A stretch of DNA of 64,000 nt from Gemmiger formicilis (GCF_018784445.1 NZ_WQOH01000031.1:39639-103638); one strand, 5' to 3'; positions 1 through 7,718 are shown, numbered from the stretch's first letter. The notes: generated by a model not told the origin, from the sequence alone. A program made the numbers and translations.

Positions 1-221
1 TCGACCGCCTGGATAAAGCTGGTCGCGCCGAACACGCCGCCCAGGATGGCGCCCGCCGTGGGGCCCATCGTCATGGCGCCGATTGCCACCGGCACCGTCA
101 GCAGCGACGCCGACAGCGGGCCGATCTGCAGATAGCCCAGCGGCGTATAGTTCAGCACAAGCAGAATGGCCACCAGCAGTGCAAGCTGGGTCAGCCAACG
201 GATGTTGGTACGGTTTTTCAT
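1..221 (-). CDS. ECF transporter S component (partial, C-terminus outside window)
   Basis: This is the N-terminal part of a small integral membrane substrate-capture protein of the energy-coupling factor (ECF) vitamin/cofactor transporters. The first 73 codons are visible. The ATG at 221-219 follows a strong AGGAGG site. The protein starts MKNRTNIRWLTQ, then has a hydrophobic segment, the TPLGYLQIG turn and the GPTAGAILGGVFG stretch typical of PF12822-type S components. It would work with a shared EcfA/A'/T module that is not in the window. Substrate cannot be told from this part. An own promoter lies 83-111 bp upstream. The leader between promoter and gene forms small hairpins but I recognise no known riboswitch class in it. 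Confidence 0.8.
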   Translation of the reverse strand, partial: MKNRTNIRWLTQLALLVAILLVLNYTPLGYLQIGPLSASLLTVPVAIGAMTMGPTAGAILGGVFGATSFIQAV

Positions 222-303
222 ATTCAATTTTCCTCCTGCTGCCGTCTCCTACAATTCGGGAGTACAGCGCAAATGTACGGCCCGTCCCGGGCCGCCGACA
301 TTC

Positions 304-332
304 AGTATACCACAAACAGAAGGAAAAGGCAA
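304..332 (-). promoter_or_regulatory. Sigma-A type promoter of the ECF S-component gene
   Basis: On the minus strand TTGCCT (332-327), a 17-bp spacer and TATACT (309-304). Transcription would start near 297, leaving a leader of about 75 nt that can form three short hairpins before the AGGAGG site. Confidence 0.75.
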
Positions 333-373
333 GCGCTTTTTGGCCCCCCTCGGGGGGGGGGAAAAAAGGCTTA

Positions 374-1030
374 TTACAGCTTCCCCTCAATCAGCAAATC
401 CCGCACTTCCAGCAGGTCCTCACATTTGCGGTCGTACAGTTGCATGATCTCCTCGGTCGGCTGCATCATGTCCGGCACCATCACGGTCACGCAGCCCGCC
501 GCGCGGCCCGCACGCACACCGTTGAAGCTATCCTCCAACACCAAACAGTCCTTCGGGTCGAGGTGCAGCTTTTCCGCCGCCAGCAAAAACGTGTCGGGCG
601 CGGGCTTGCTGTGCTTGACCTCCGTGCCGGAGACAACGTCGTGGAAATACCGCGCCGTGCCGGTGTTCTGCAAATTCATCTCGATCATCGTGCGCGGGCT
701 GGAGCTTGCCACGATGCGCGGCATCCCCCTATCATCCAGCGCGGTCAGCAGCTCTTTCAGACCCTTTTTGCAGGGCACGCCCTGGGCAAACCGTTCGTCA
801 GCCATCTGCCAGACCTTGTCCAGCAGCCGCTGCGGGTCGCCGGGGATGTATTTTGCCACCTGGCTGCGCAGGTTATCCCCCGCCAGCCCGCGGCAGCTGG
901 CGCTGAACGCCGCCAGATTCTCCGGCAGCGGCAGCCCCAGCGCCTTGCAGGCAGGTTCCCACATTTTATCCCACAGCCGCTCCGTGTCAAACATCAGGCC
1001 GTCCATATCAAAAATAACGCCTTTAACCAT
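374..1030 (-). CDS. HAD-superfamily phosphatase, beta-phosphoglucomutase-like
   Basis: A cytoplasmic HAD hydrolase of 218 residues that would dephosphorylate or isomerise a small phosphorylated metabolite. The nucleophile motif DMDG (Asp8/Asp10), motif II serine in VASSS (about 109-111), the KPAP lysine (Lys142) and the EDS metal motif (166-168) are all present, and the cap insertion after Asp10 is the helical type of the phosphoglycolate phosphatase/beta-PGM group. The ATG at 1030 was chosen because AGAGGAG lies five bases upstream; longer in-frame starts would put translation into the promoter. The true substrate cannot be read from sequence. Confidence 0.87.
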   Translation of the reverse strand: MVKGVIFDMDGLMFDTERLWDKMWEPACKALGLPLPENLAAFSASCRGLAGDNLRSQVAKYIPGDPQRLLDKVWQMADERFAQGVPCKKGLKELLTALDDRGMPRIVASSSPRTMIEMNLQNTGTARYFHDVVSGTEVKHSKPAPDTFLLAAEKLHLDPKDCLVLEDSFNGVRAGRAAGCVTVMVPDMMQPTEEIMQLYDRKCEDLLEVRDLLIEGKL

Positions 1031-1064
1031 CGGTGTCTCCTCTGTGTATGTCATAATTGTACCT

Positions 1065-1093
1065 TTTGTAACGCACTTTGACCGCCATTGCAA
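1065..1093 (-). promoter_or_regulatory. Possible promoter of the HAD phosphatase gene
   Basis: Minus strand TTGCAA (1093-1088), 17-bp spacer, TACAAA (1070-1065). The -10 is a weak match. Confidence 0.4.
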
Positions 1094-1100
1094 GAATAAG

Positions 1101-1235
1101 GCTTCCCCCAAGGGGGAAGCTGACTGCGAAGCAGTCTGATGAGGGGCAGCCTTGCCTTACTGCACCCTTACTGGGTCATATCGGCAAACGCGCCCTTCAT
1201 CCGGCCTTCGGCCACCTTCCCCCAAGGGGGAAGGC
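1101..1235. repeat. Dispersed palindromic repeat, family A
   Basis: Imperfect palindrome bounded by GCTTCCCCCAAGGGGGAAGC and CTTCCCCCAAGGGGGAAGGC, with GATGAGGGGC / CATCCGGCC arms inside. Related copies lie near 14917, 27560, 30323, 47500, 53838 and 56349. It separates the patatin gene stop from the HAD gene promoter. Confidence 0.85.
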
Positions 1236-1239
1236 AAAA

Positions 1240-2112
1240 TCACTTTTCCAAATACGTCCGCAATTCTTCCAGCTTTTCCCGCCCCTCGCGGTGGCCGCGG
1301 TTGTAGAGGTCCAGCAGCTTGTTTTCGTCGCCCTCAAAGCGGCCGATGGTGATGGGGTCATTGGGACGGATGCAGTGTACGCGGCCGCTCTCTTCCAGCT
1401 CGTCCAGCTGATCCATCAGGGTATTATAGCGCATCTCCTGGGTCAGCATATCGGCCAAGAACAGCGGTTTATCGCCGTAAAAATCGTCGTACAGCTCCAC
1501 CATCCGCTGGCTGGGCATCGTCTTACGGAACCCCTTCTGCCGCGTGGTGATGACGACGATTTTCTCAAAGCCCTGGTTCAGCGCCCAGTTCAGCGCGATG
1601 GGACAGGAGCAGCCGCCGTCCAGGTAGGGCTGGCCGTCCAGCATGACCGGCGTGGACGCCAGCGGCAGGCTGGCCGACGCGCGCACGGCCTCATTGAAGT
1701 CAAAATCGGTCTTGCCTTTCTCAAAATAAGCGGACTTGCCGGTCGCTACATTCGTGGCCACCGCAATCATCCGCATACCACCGTTCCGGAACATTTCCTC
1801 GTCGAACGGCACTTCTTTTTTGACGTCGTGCAGCATAAATTGCAGGCCAAACACGCTGCCGCCGCGCAGCGCCGCCTTGGGGCCAAAGTAGCGCGGGTCG
1901 TGGCGATAGCGCAGGTTGATACTGGCCGACCGCCCCGGCTGGCGGGAGACATAGTTCATTGCGTTCAGCGAACCGGCGGACACGCCCGCCACCGCCGGGA
2001 AATACAGGTCGTTCTCCATGAAGGTATCCAGCACGCCCGCGGTGTACAAACCGCGCAGCGAACCACCCTCCAACAGCAGGATGGAGTTCCCCGGAATCGT
2101 GATTTTGCTCAT
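1240..2112 (-). CDS. Patatin-like phospholipase family protein
   Basis: A cytoplasmic or membrane-associated serine acyl hydrolase of the patatin family (Ser-Asp dyad, lipid substrates). The glycine-rich oxyanion loop LEGGSLRG (about 14-21), the nucleophile elbow GVSAG (Ser45) and the catalytic DGG (Asp165) are all seen, so it should be active. Length of about 290 residues fits the bacterial YjjU/RssA-like group. The ATG at 2112 is preceded by GAGGTGA at good distance; a GTG three codons upstream overlaps that site and is less likely. It is monocistronic and divergent from aroD. Confidence 0.88.
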   Translation of the reverse strand: MSKITIPGNSILLLEGGSLRGLYTAGVLDTFMENDLYFPAVAGVSAGSLNAMNYVSRQPGRSASINLRYRHDPRYFGPKAALRGGSVFGLQFMLHDVKKEVPFDEEMFRNGGMRMIAVATNVATGKSAYFEKGKTDFDFNEAVRASASLPLASTPVMLDGQPYLDGGCSCPIALNWALNQGFEKIVVITTRQKGFRKTMPSQRMVELYDDFYGDKPLFLADMLTQEMRYNTLMDQLDELEESGRVHCIRPNDPITIGRFEGDENKLLDLYNRGHREGREKLEELRTYLEK

Positions 2113-2133
2113 AAAACTCACCTCATATTCAGC

Positions 2134-2162
2134 ATTTTACCCGATTGACAGGGGTTGTGCAA
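2134..2162 (-). promoter_or_regulatory. Promoter of the patatin-like gene
   Basis: Minus strand TTGCAC (2162-2157), 17-bp spacer, TAAAAT (2139-2134), with the start codon 22 bases further on. Confidence 0.75.
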
Positions 2163-2180
2163 GCAAAATAGCGCGGTTGT

Positions 2181-2209
2181 TTTACACTTCGGCCAAATTG
2201 TGCTAAAAT
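2181..2209 (+). promoter_or_regulatory. Promoter of aroD
   Basis: TTTACA (2181-2186), 17-bp spacer, TAAAAT (2204-2209). It is back to back with the patatin promoter. Confidence 0.75.
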
Positions 2210-2239
2210 AGAAAAAACTGCCCCGAGAGGATGATTTTT

Positions 2240-2983
2240 ATGCTGACCCTTCGCGGTCTGACTTTCGACGCCGCCGCACCGCGTATCATTGTGCCGCTGT
2301 TTGCCCGCAGCCTGGGTGCCCTGCGCCCGCTGGCCGCGGCCGCCGACGCAGACCCCGCCGCCGAGGTGGTGGAGCTGCGCCTGGACCCCCTGCCCGAGGT
2401 CGATTTTTCCGCCGCGCTGGCGCTGGTGCGCAGCCTGACGGACAAGCCGCTGATCGTGACGATCCGCACGAAAGCCGAGGGCGGGGAGCTGGCCCTGATG
2501 CCCGACACCTACGCCGCCCACTGCCGCGCACTGCTGGCCCAGGGCGGCGTGGACGCACTGGACATTGAGTGGAAGGCCTGCGGCCCCCACCGCGACGCCC
2601 TGCGCAACGCCGCCCGCGCGGCGGGTGCGGCGGCACTTTACAGCGAGCACCATTTTGACGGCACGCCCGCCACCGACGCCATGGCCGACACGCTGGTGGG
2701 TATGGCCGACGCCGGGGCCGACATTGCCAAGCTGGCCGTGATGCCCCACACCGCCGCCGACGCTGCCCGCCTGCTGGAAGCCACAGCCCGCGCCCACGCG
2801 GCCCGCCCGGGCGTGCCGCTCATCACGATGAGCATGGGCGCGATCGGGGCCGTCACACGATTTTGCGGCGGGGCCTTTGGCAGCGCCGCCACCTTCGGCG
2901 TGACCTCTGGTACCACCGCCAGCGCCCCCGGCCAGCCCTCGGCGGAGGTTTTGAAAGAAAAACTATTTGTCTCCGGCCAATGA
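2240..2983 (+). CDS. aroD: Type I 3-dehydroquinate dehydratase
   Basis: Class I dehydroquinase of the shikimate pathway: converts 3-dehydroquinate to 3-dehydroshikimate through a Schiff-base lysine. Numbered from the ATG at 2240, VELRLD (Glu45), the catalytic histidine region SEHHFDGTP (His137/138) and the Schiff-base lysine in IAKLAVMP (Lys164) are present, as is the C-terminal substrate-binding SGTTASAPGQPS stretch. About 247 residues is the usual size. The ATG at 2240 lies nine bases after GAGAGG; an ATG at 2231 abuts that site and is unlikely. No other shikimate genes are adjacent, so the gene stands alone behind its own promoter. Confidence 0.95.
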   Translation: MLTLRGLTFDAAAPRIIVPLFARSLGALRPLAAAADADPAAEVVELRLDPLPEVDFSAALALVRSLTDKPLIVTIRTKAEGGELALMPDTYAAHCRALLAQGGVDALDIEWKACGPHRDALRNAARAAGAAALYSEHHFDGTPATDAMADTLVGMADAGADIAKLAVMPHTAADAARLLEATARAHAARPGVPLITMSMGAIGAVTRFCGGAFGSAATFGVTSGTTASAPGQPSAEVLKEKLFVSGQ

Positions 2984-2986
2984 TTT

Positions 2987-3012
2987 GTAGGGGCGGCCTA
3001 TATGCCGCCCGC
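2987..3012. repeat. Half-copy of palindromic repeat family B
   Basis: GTAGGGGCGGCCTATATGCC continuing to GCCCGC: a GTAGGGGC head followed by a self-complementary stem. The stem sequence differs from other copies but still pairs. Confidence 0.7.
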
Positions 3013-3064
3013 AACTTTCCCGCAAATGGCTGTCCACCGTACACGCGCGGGCTCTATACAAAAC

Positions 3065-3100
3065 AAAAAGCGCGTTCTCTCTTTGCCTGAGAGAACGCGC
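3065..3100 (-). terminator. Rho-independent terminator of the ferredoxin gene
   Basis: Perfect 12-bp stem (3100-3089 with 3081-3070) with a 7-nt loop, followed on the minus strand by TTTTTGTTTT. Confidence 0.95.
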
Positions 3101-3120
3101 TGTATTTGTGCTAATGTAGC

Positions 3121-3288
3121 TTACTCAGCCTGGATAGCACCGGTGGGGCAAACGCCCTCGCAAGCGCCGCAATCAACGCAGGAAGCTGCATCGACAACAG
3201 CCTTGTCCTCCATGGTGATTGCACCAACGGGGCAGGTGTCAACACAAGCGCCGCAAGCAACGCACTCGCTGGAAACGGTATGAGCCAT
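3121..3288 (-). CDS. 2[4Fe-4S] ferredoxin, 55 residues
   Basis: A clostridial-type low-potential electron carrier, cytoplasmic, for reactions such as pyruvate:ferredoxin oxidoreductase or hydrogenase. The protein begins MAHTVSSECVACGACVDTCP and contains two CxxCxxCxxxCP cluster motifs (second one CVDCGACEGVCP). It is too short for most ORF callers. The ATG at 3288 has AAGGAG seven bases upstream, its own promoter 112-140 bp upstream and a perfect terminator directly after, so it is a single-gene, probably highly expressed unit. Confidence 0.96.
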   Translation of the reverse strand: MAHTVSSECVACGACVDTCPVGAITMEDKAVVDAASCVDCGACEGVCPTGAIQAE

Positions 3289-3399
3289 CGTGAACTCCTT
3301 ATCTCCGTGCTGAATCTATATTTTGTACCGTCCCGGCCCTGCACGGCTGCTCCCCGGGGCAGCACACAGTCGGTTTGCTCTGCCTACTGCGTTGTACTT

Positions 3400-3428
3400 A
3401 GTGTACCACATTGTTTGGATTTTGGCAA
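3400..3428 (-). promoter_or_regulatory. Promoter of the ferredoxin gene
   Basis: Minus strand TTGCCA (3428-3423), 17-bp spacer, TACACT (3405-3400). The leader between it and the ATG is about 105 nt and contains a GC-rich inverted repeat (TGCACGGC to GGGGCAGCA). Confidence 0.75.
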
Positions 3429-3485
3429 GTGCCATATCTTGAAATTTTTCGACGGTAAGCCGCAACTAACCGCGCTTATAGTCCA

Positions 3486-4325
3486 TTATTCGTCCTCTTT
3501 ATCCGGGGCCTGCGGGGCGCGTTTGCCGCCCCGGATGTAGGCGCATTCGTCCCTCTTATAGATGCGCGGAGCTAAAATTTCAACATTGGAACGTACTTTC
3601 AGCGTGCCTGCCACAACGTTCGTCTCGATGACAGTGCCCTCGCCGTCCGGCGTGCGGACGATGCTGCCCACCTGCGGCGTAATCGAATTCAGATATTCGT
3701 AACTCTTTTGTTCATAAGCCAAACAGCACATCAGGCGTCCGCATGACCCGCTGATTTTTGCGGGGTTCAGGCTCAGGCCCTGCTCCTTGGCCATCTTGAT
3801 GGACACCGGCTGGAAGTTCTTGAGGAAACGGCTGCAGCAGAACGGCTGGCCGCACAGCCCCAAACCGCCCAGCATTTTGCTCTCGTCGCGCACGCCGATC
3901 TGGCGCAGCTCGATACGGGTGTGGAACTGCGCGGCCAGATCCTTGACCAACTCGCGGAAGTCCACGCGGTTGTCGGCAGTGAAATAGAACACCAGTTTGC
4001 TGCGATCCAGCGTATATTCTGCGTCCACCAGCTTCATTTTCAGGTTGTGGGCGGCGATACGCTGCTCGCAGATTTCGTAGGCGTGCTGCACATCGGCGCG
4101 GTTCTGGCGCATACGGCGCACATCCACGGCGTCGGCCACGCGGATGACCGGCTTGACCTCGCGGGAGAACCCCGGCACCTCATGGGCGGCGCGGACGACC
4201 TCGCCGCACTCGGTACCGCGGGCCGTGGTGACGACAACAAAGTCGCCCTCCTTGATCTTAAACGCACCCGGGTCAAAATAATACGCCCGGCCGTTCTCTT
4301 TAAATTTGACGGATACTACTTTCAT
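3486..4325 (-). CDS. ricT: PSP1 domain protein RicT (YaaT)
   Basis: Homologue of B. subtilis RicT/YaaT, part of the RicAFT complex that carries Fe-S clusters and acts with RNase Y on mRNA maturation, sporulation and competence. The PSP1 C-terminal domain is recognisable with its two cysteine clusters, CGQPFCC (Cys158/163/164) and CGRLMCC (Cys195/200/201). 279 residues is the family length. The ATG at 4325 follows AAGGAC. It is the last gene of a minus-strand operon after holB (32-bp gap), the same order seen around yaaT in Bacillus; ricA and ricF are not in the window. Confidence 0.93.
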   Translation of the reverse strand: MKVVSVKFKENGRAYYFDPGAFKIKEGDFVVVTTARGTECGEVVRAAHEVPGFSREVKPVIRVADAVDVRRMRQNRADVQHAYEICEQRIAAHNLKMKLVDAEYTLDRSKLVFYFTADNRVDFRELVKDLAAQFHTRIELRQIGVRDESKMLGGLGLCGQPFCCSRFLKNFQPVSIKMAKEQGLSLNPAKISGSCGRLMCCLAYEQKSYEYLNSITPQVGSIVRTPDGEGTVIETNVVAGTLKVRSNVEILAPRIYKRDECAYIRGGKRAPQAPDKEDE

Positions 4326-4357
4326 TGGCTTGTCCTTATTATATAATGAAGTCTTTT

Positions 4358-5284
4358 TTACGTTATCTCCCCCGCCAGCACGGCTACATTCAGGCGCAGG
4401 TTGCCGTTGCCGTTCAGGCTCCGGCGTGCCCCGGCGTCGGCGCGCAAAATCTTTGCCGCGTCATCCGGTGTCAGGCCGCCGCACTGTTCCTGGCCGTAGG
4501 CCGGGCGGCGCAGGACGGCGCTGCACAGCTGGTCCAGCTGCCACAGCAGGGCCGCAAAGCCCTCCTTGTCGCGCTCATACTTTGTCAGCAGAGCCAGCGC
4601 CCGGTAGGTGTCGCCCTGGGCAGCGTAGCCGCACAGCGTTTTCGCCATGCCCAGCGCGGCTTTCGTCGTCTGGTCGTTCCAGCTTTTCAGCGCCGTGCCG
4701 ATATGCCCCTCGTACAGAAAGGCCAGCTCGTCCGCCGCCTTGGCGGGTAAGCGCTCAGCGCGCAGCCGGGCCGCGCAGTCCGCCGCAGGCACCGGCGCAA
4801 TCGTGTACGCCGCGCACCGACTGCGAATCGTCGGCAGCACCACCGCCGCGTTAGGTGCTGTCAAAAGAAACAATACACCTTCCGGAGGCTCCTCAATAAT
4901 TTTCAAAAGTGCATTGGCCGCAGAACCCTGGGTTCCGTTCAAATTCTGCGCCCCATAAATAAACAGCACGCGGCCCGCCGCGTCGGTGGAAAGCGCCGAC
5001 CGCTGGATAGCCTCGCGGGCCTCACGCACTTTTTTGACCGGGATCTGCCCGCTGGCACCCTCGCCCTGCAAGACCAGGCACTCGGTGTCCTCTTTTTTCA
5101 GCACGGCCTCGGCGTGGGGGCCACCCTGCGGGTAGAGATAATCCGCCGCCAGGCAGCGCGCGGCAAAGCCCGTGCCGCAGCCCGGCTCGCCCACCAGCAG
5201 TACCGCGTGGGGCAGCCGGCCGCCGCGCAGGGCAGCGCCCAGTTCGGATTTCAGCGCATCATTGCCGGCCAGACGTTCCAGCAT
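4358..5284 (-). CDS. holB: DNA polymerase III delta' subunit
   Basis: Clamp-loader delta' subunit, helping open the beta clamp during replication. The AAA+ fold is visible: a degenerate P-loop GEPGCGTG (32-39) without the usual lysine, as expected for non-ATP-binding delta', a conserved NALLKIIEEPP stretch and the PTIRSRC sensor/SRC motif. The usual zinc-binding cysteine module after the P-loop is not obvious. The ATG at 5284 overlaps the darA stop (TGATG), so translation is probably coupled; a GTG one codon earlier lies inside that overlap. Confidence 0.92.
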   Translation of the reverse strand: MLERLAGNDALKSELGAALRGGRLPHAVLLVGEPGCGTGFAARCLAADYLYPQGGPHAEAVLKKEDTECLVLQGEGASGQIPVKKVREAREAIQRSALSTDAAGRVLFIYGAQNLNGTQGSAANALLKIIEEPPEGVLFLLTAPNAAVVLPTIRSRCAAYTIAPVPAADCAARLRAERLPAKAADELAFLYEGHIGTALKSWNDQTTKAALGMAKTLCGYAAQGDTYRALALLTKYERDKEGFAALLWQLDQLCSAVLRRPAYGQEQCGGLTPDDAAKILRADAGARRSLNGNGNLRLNVAVLAGEIT

Positions 5285-5607
5285 CACAGCTTTTCAAAAC
5301 GCTCGACGTTGGTGACCATGACGGTCGCGCCGCCGACGGTGACTTCCATCGGCATCGTGCTCTCGATGCCCAAACCCAGCGTGGCCGTGCCGGGGACGAT
5401 TTCGGTGCGCTGCTTGCAGCACTTGGAGATGATACCGATGCAGTCGTCAACGCGGGCGTCGTCGGTGCAGATGAGCAGCGTCATGTTGCCCGCCATCAGG
5501 AAGCCGCCGGTGGTCGCCAGGCGGGTGACGTAGAACTTATTTTTCAACAGCTCGTTACAGACGTTTTTGGAATCCTCTTTGTTGACGATCGCAGTGATGA
5601 GTTTCAT
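5284..5607 (-). CDS. darA: Cyclic-di-AMP receptor DarA/PstA (YaaQ family)
   Basis: PII-like trimeric protein that binds c-di-AMP. The 107-residue protein begins MKLITAIVNKEDSKNV, has the family's TRLATTGGFLMAGNMTLL binding-loop region (about 28-45) and ends with the IVPG... TVGGATVMV strands. Length and sequence match the PF06153 family closely. A GAAAGG site precedes the ATG at 5607. It sits between the rhomboid-like gene (37-bp gap) and holB (1-base overlap), the conserved Firmicutes neighbourhood. Confidence 0.95.
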   Translation of the reverse strand: MKLITAIVNKEDSKNVCNELLKNKFYVTRLATTGGFLMAGNMTLLICTDDARVDDCIGIISKCCKQRTEIVPGTATLGLGIESTMPMEVTVGGATVMVTNVERFEKL

Positions 5608-5644
5608 AGTATACTCGACCTTTCTATGTTAAAAATTACAGATT

Positions 5645-6289
5645 TCAGCGGTTGCGGTTTTCCCAGTCGCGGCGGCGTTTCCAGCTTTTCACGGTGTCCA
5701 CGCACCAGTCAAAGACCTCACGGCCGTAGAACGCCCAAAAGCCAGCCAGCCCCAGCACCAGGCACACTTTTGTGGGGAAGCCGCCCCGGAAGAAGCTGAC
5801 CGCCCACCAGGCCATCTCATACCAGCCCAGATACTTGATTTTGAAGGGGATAATGCCCATCAGCAGCACGGTCTGGTTGGGCCACAGCCAAGCGTAGGCC
5901 AGCAGCAGGCTCATAAAGATCGGCTCGCAGGAAGCGTACCCGGTCAAAAAGCAGCTGATCCACGCGCCCAGCATACCCAGGGCGATATAGAGCGTCATGC
6001 GGAAGTCGCCCCAGACGCGGGTCAGAGCGTTGCCGACCCAGAAGTAGAACACCAGGTTCAGCACGCCCAGCGCACTGCCCAGCCAGATGGGCTGAAACAG
6101 AAACGTGACGAGCCGCCAGACCTGCCCGCCCGCGAGATACGCGCGGCTGAGGTCGATCTGGTAGGCAAACTGCCAGCTGAACAGCAGGATGATCAGCCCC
6201 GCCGCCAGCTGGCCCAGCATCAGGCCGTTGATAAGGTAGGGGATGCCGCGCCCGCCGCAGCGGCGTTCGAGTTTATCGATCCAATTCAT
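5645..6289 (-). CDS. Rhomboid/Derlin-like multi-pass membrane protein
   Basis: A 214-residue membrane protein with about five to six hydrophobic segments in a rhomboid-like layout (start MNWIDKLERRCGGRGIPYL). The rhomboid protease serine motif GxSG is not seen at the expected place (around YASCEPIFMSLLL), so it is more like an inactive, Derlin-type member than a protease. The ATG at 6289 was chosen because GGAGGAA lies nine bases upstream and a consensus promoter lies 40-68 bp upstream; a longer reading frame would run through that promoter. It is the first gene of the operon with darA, holB and ricT. Function is unknown. Confidence 0.75.
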   Translation of the reverse strand: MNWIDKLERRCGGRGIPYLINGLMLGQLAAGLIILLFSWQFAYQIDLSRAYLAGGQVWRLVTFLFQPIWLGSALGVLNLVFYFWVGNALTRVWGDFRMTLYIALGMLGAWISCFLTGYASCEPIFMSLLLAYAWLWPNQTVLLMGIIPFKIKYLGWYEMAWWAVSFFRGGFPTKVCLVLGLAGFWAFYGREVFDWCVDTVKSWKRRRDWENRNR

Positions 6290-6328
6290 GGGGAAGAGTT
6301 CCTCCGTGTATATAGATTTACAGAATAT

Positions 6329-6357
6329 ATTATAGCAATTCTGCGGCCAAAGTGCAA
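6329..6357 (-). promoter_or_regulatory. Promoter of the rhomboid-darA-holB-ricT operon
   Basis: Minus strand TTGCAC (6357-6352), 17-bp spacer, TATAAT (6334-6329), a near-consensus sigma-A promoter. Confidence 0.9.
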
Positions 6358-6414
6358 CAAATTCCCTGTCGAATCCCTTGCGGCGGGGCGTAAAATATGC
6401 TAGGCTTATTTTTA

Positions 6415-6521
6415 TAAGGGCAATACCGCATAATTCTAAGTGCCGATACGGGGAACGAGGTGCGGCAGATGCCGGAGCGGTGCTTAAGCCGTCAGGCGGG
6501 AATTGTGCGATGTTGCCTAAG
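6415..6521. mobile_element. MITE, family C copy 1
   Basis: A 99-bp element (6419-6517) bounded by GGCAATACCGCATAATTC and the inverted end GAATTGTGCGATGTTGCC, flanked by the 4-bp direct repeat TAAG (6415-6418 and 6518-6521). It encodes nothing. It ends 20 bases before the start of the HTH gene, just upstream of its ribosome site. Two related copies lie at 7211-7382 and 36221-36319. Confidence 0.88.
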
Positions 6522-6537
6522 GAAAAAGGAGCCGCAT

Positions 6538-7047
6538 ATGGGACGTACATCCACCAAAGAGAACAAGACAAGCTACCAGCTGATCCGCGAGGAACTGGGC
6601 CTGACCCGGGAAAAGGCCAGTGAGCTGCTGGAGACCATTGCGCCCGAGCGCATTGAAAAAATCGAGAACGAGCGCACTGTCCCCCGCCCTGACGAGGTGC
6701 TGACGATGGCCGAAAAGTACAAACGGCCGTCACTGTGCAACTATTACTGTTCCCGCCAGTGCCCCATCGGGGAGCAGTATGTGCCCCAGGTGCCCATGCG
6801 GGAGCTTTCGGCCATTGTGCTGGAAATGCTGGCCTCGCTGAATGCGATGAACAAGGAAAAGGAACGCCTCATCGAAATTGCCGCTGATGGGCATATCTCC
6901 AATGATGAGATCGACGATTTCATCCACATCCGCAAAGAGTTGGAGCGTATCTCCGTCACCGTGGAGACGCTGCAGCTCTGGACCGAGCGGATGCTTGCCA
7001 ACGGTCAGATCGACGCGGAGATCTATAAGGAGAAGATGGCGGAGTAA
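6538..7047 (+). CDS. Helix-turn-helix protein of unknown role
   Basis: A 169-residue cytoplasmic protein with an N-terminal XRE/Cro-like helix-turn-helix (about 12-60: YQLIREELGLTREKASELLE, then ERIEKIENERTVPRPDEVL). A cysteine pair follows (NYYCSRQCPIG, about 70-80), then a mostly helical C-terminal half rich in charged residues (about 100-165) that could dimerise. The cysteines could sense metal or redox state, but that is inference. The ATG at 6538 follows AAAGGAG. The MITE ends directly upstream, so its promoter lies in or before the element. A small membrane protein gene follows on the same strand. Confidence 0.75.
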   Translation: MGRTSTKENKTSYQLIREELGLTREKASELLETIAPERIEKIENERTVPRPDEVLTMAEKYKRPSLCNYYCSRQCPIGEQYVPQVPMRELSAIVLEMLASLNAMNKEKERLIEIAADGHISNDEIDDFIHIRKELERISVTVETLQLWTERMLANGQIDAEIYKEKMAE

Positions 7048-7131
7048 TCAGCTGCAGAGGTCGCCCCCCCGACGACCCGCTTTTCCTTCTCTCCACAGTA
7101 AAAAACGCCCCCTATTTTTCTAAATTTTCCC

Positions 7132-7160
7132 TGTTTGCGCAATAACCCGCGTGGTAAAAT
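7132..7160 (+). promoter_or_regulatory. Possible promoter upstream of MITE copy 2
   Basis: Extended -10 element TGGTAAAAT (7152-7160) with a poor -35. It is in the 358-bp gap between the HTH gene and the small membrane protein; the rest of the gap is the MITE. The two genes may therefore be transcribed separately. Confidence 0.4.
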
Positions 7161-7206
7161 CGTAGTACAAGGTGATGGAGCGACACCCTGTACCTGAAAT
7201 GCTTAC

Positions 7207-7386
7207 TTATGGCAATACCGCACAATTCCCGCCTGACGGCTTAAGCACCGCTCCGGCGGCTACGGCACGGCATCTGCGTTGCCAAAATGCTCGATAAGAC
7301 ATCCAGTATTATCTGCGCTTTTGGCTTAGCAGCTGCCGCACCTCGCTCGCCGTATCGGCACTTAGAATTATGCGGTATTGCCTTAT
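7207..7386. mobile_element. MITE, family C copy 2 (long form)
   Basis: A 172-bp element (7211-7382), inverted relative to copy 1, bounded by GGCAATACCGCACAATTC and GAATTATGCGGTATTGCC, with flanking direct repeat TTAT (7207-7210 and 7383-7386). It carries about 74 bp of internal sequence missing from the two 99-bp copies, so those may be internal deletions. It ends 23 bases before the next start codon. Confidence 0.9.
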
Positions 7387-7405
7387 AAAAAAGGAGAAAT
7401 AGAGG

Positions 7406-7630
7406 ATGTTTACGCTGTTTGTGATTTTGGTTTTCGGCTGGCTGTTCTTCAAGTCGGTGGGGCTGGCGTTTCACCTGACCTGGGGACTGGCAAAAATTGT
7501 GGCGACGCTGCTGTTCGTGGTGGCCCTGCCGCTGCTGGTGGTGTTTGCGGTGCTTGGCGCCCTGCTGCCCCTGCTGGTGCCTGTCGCCCTTGTCGCCGCC
7601 GCCTATGGGATTTTAAAAAATTACGCCTGA
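7406..7630 (+). CDS. Small two-helix membrane protein
   Basis: A 74-residue, almost wholly hydrophobic protein (MFTLFVILVFGWLFFKSVGL) with two or three membrane-spanning stretches separated by short polar turns and ending in KNYA. AAGGAG and GAGG precede the ATG, and a 14-bp terminator follows, so it looks like a real small gene. I do not recognise the family; a phage-shock-C-like or regulator-partner role for the upstream HTH protein is possible but unsupported. Confidence 0.65.
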   Translation: MFTLFVILVFGWLFFKSVGLAFHLTWGLAKIVATLLFVVALPLLVVFAVLGALLPLLVPVALVAAAYGILKNYA

Positions 7631-7644
7631 CCTGACAAAAAAGG

Positions 7645-7684
7645 AACCGCCCGGCATCGCAATGATGCCGGGCGGTTATTGTTT
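7645..7684 (+). terminator. Terminator after the small membrane protein gene
   Basis: 14-bp perfect stem (7645-7658 with 7664-7677), 5-nt loop, followed by ATTGTTT. Confidence 0.9.
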
Positions 7685-7718
7685 GCATGGCTTCTCCCTT
7701 GGGGGAAGGCTCTTTCTT

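Noticed and set aside
222..303. Riboswitch in the leader of the ECF S-component gene
   Set aside because: Three small hairpins can form, but no core of the THF, FMN, TPP, cobalamin or preQ1 classes is recognisable.
331..366. GGCCCCCC / GGGGGGG inverted repeat as a terminator of the HAD gene
   Set aside because: On either strand the T tract lies before the stem and A tract after it, so it is not a normal terminator.
83..1081. 332-codon plus-strand ORF
   Set aside because: It lies opposite the HAD phosphatase gene, is full of His/Arg/Gln, has no ribosome site or recognisable domain; it is an antisense shadow caused by high G+C.
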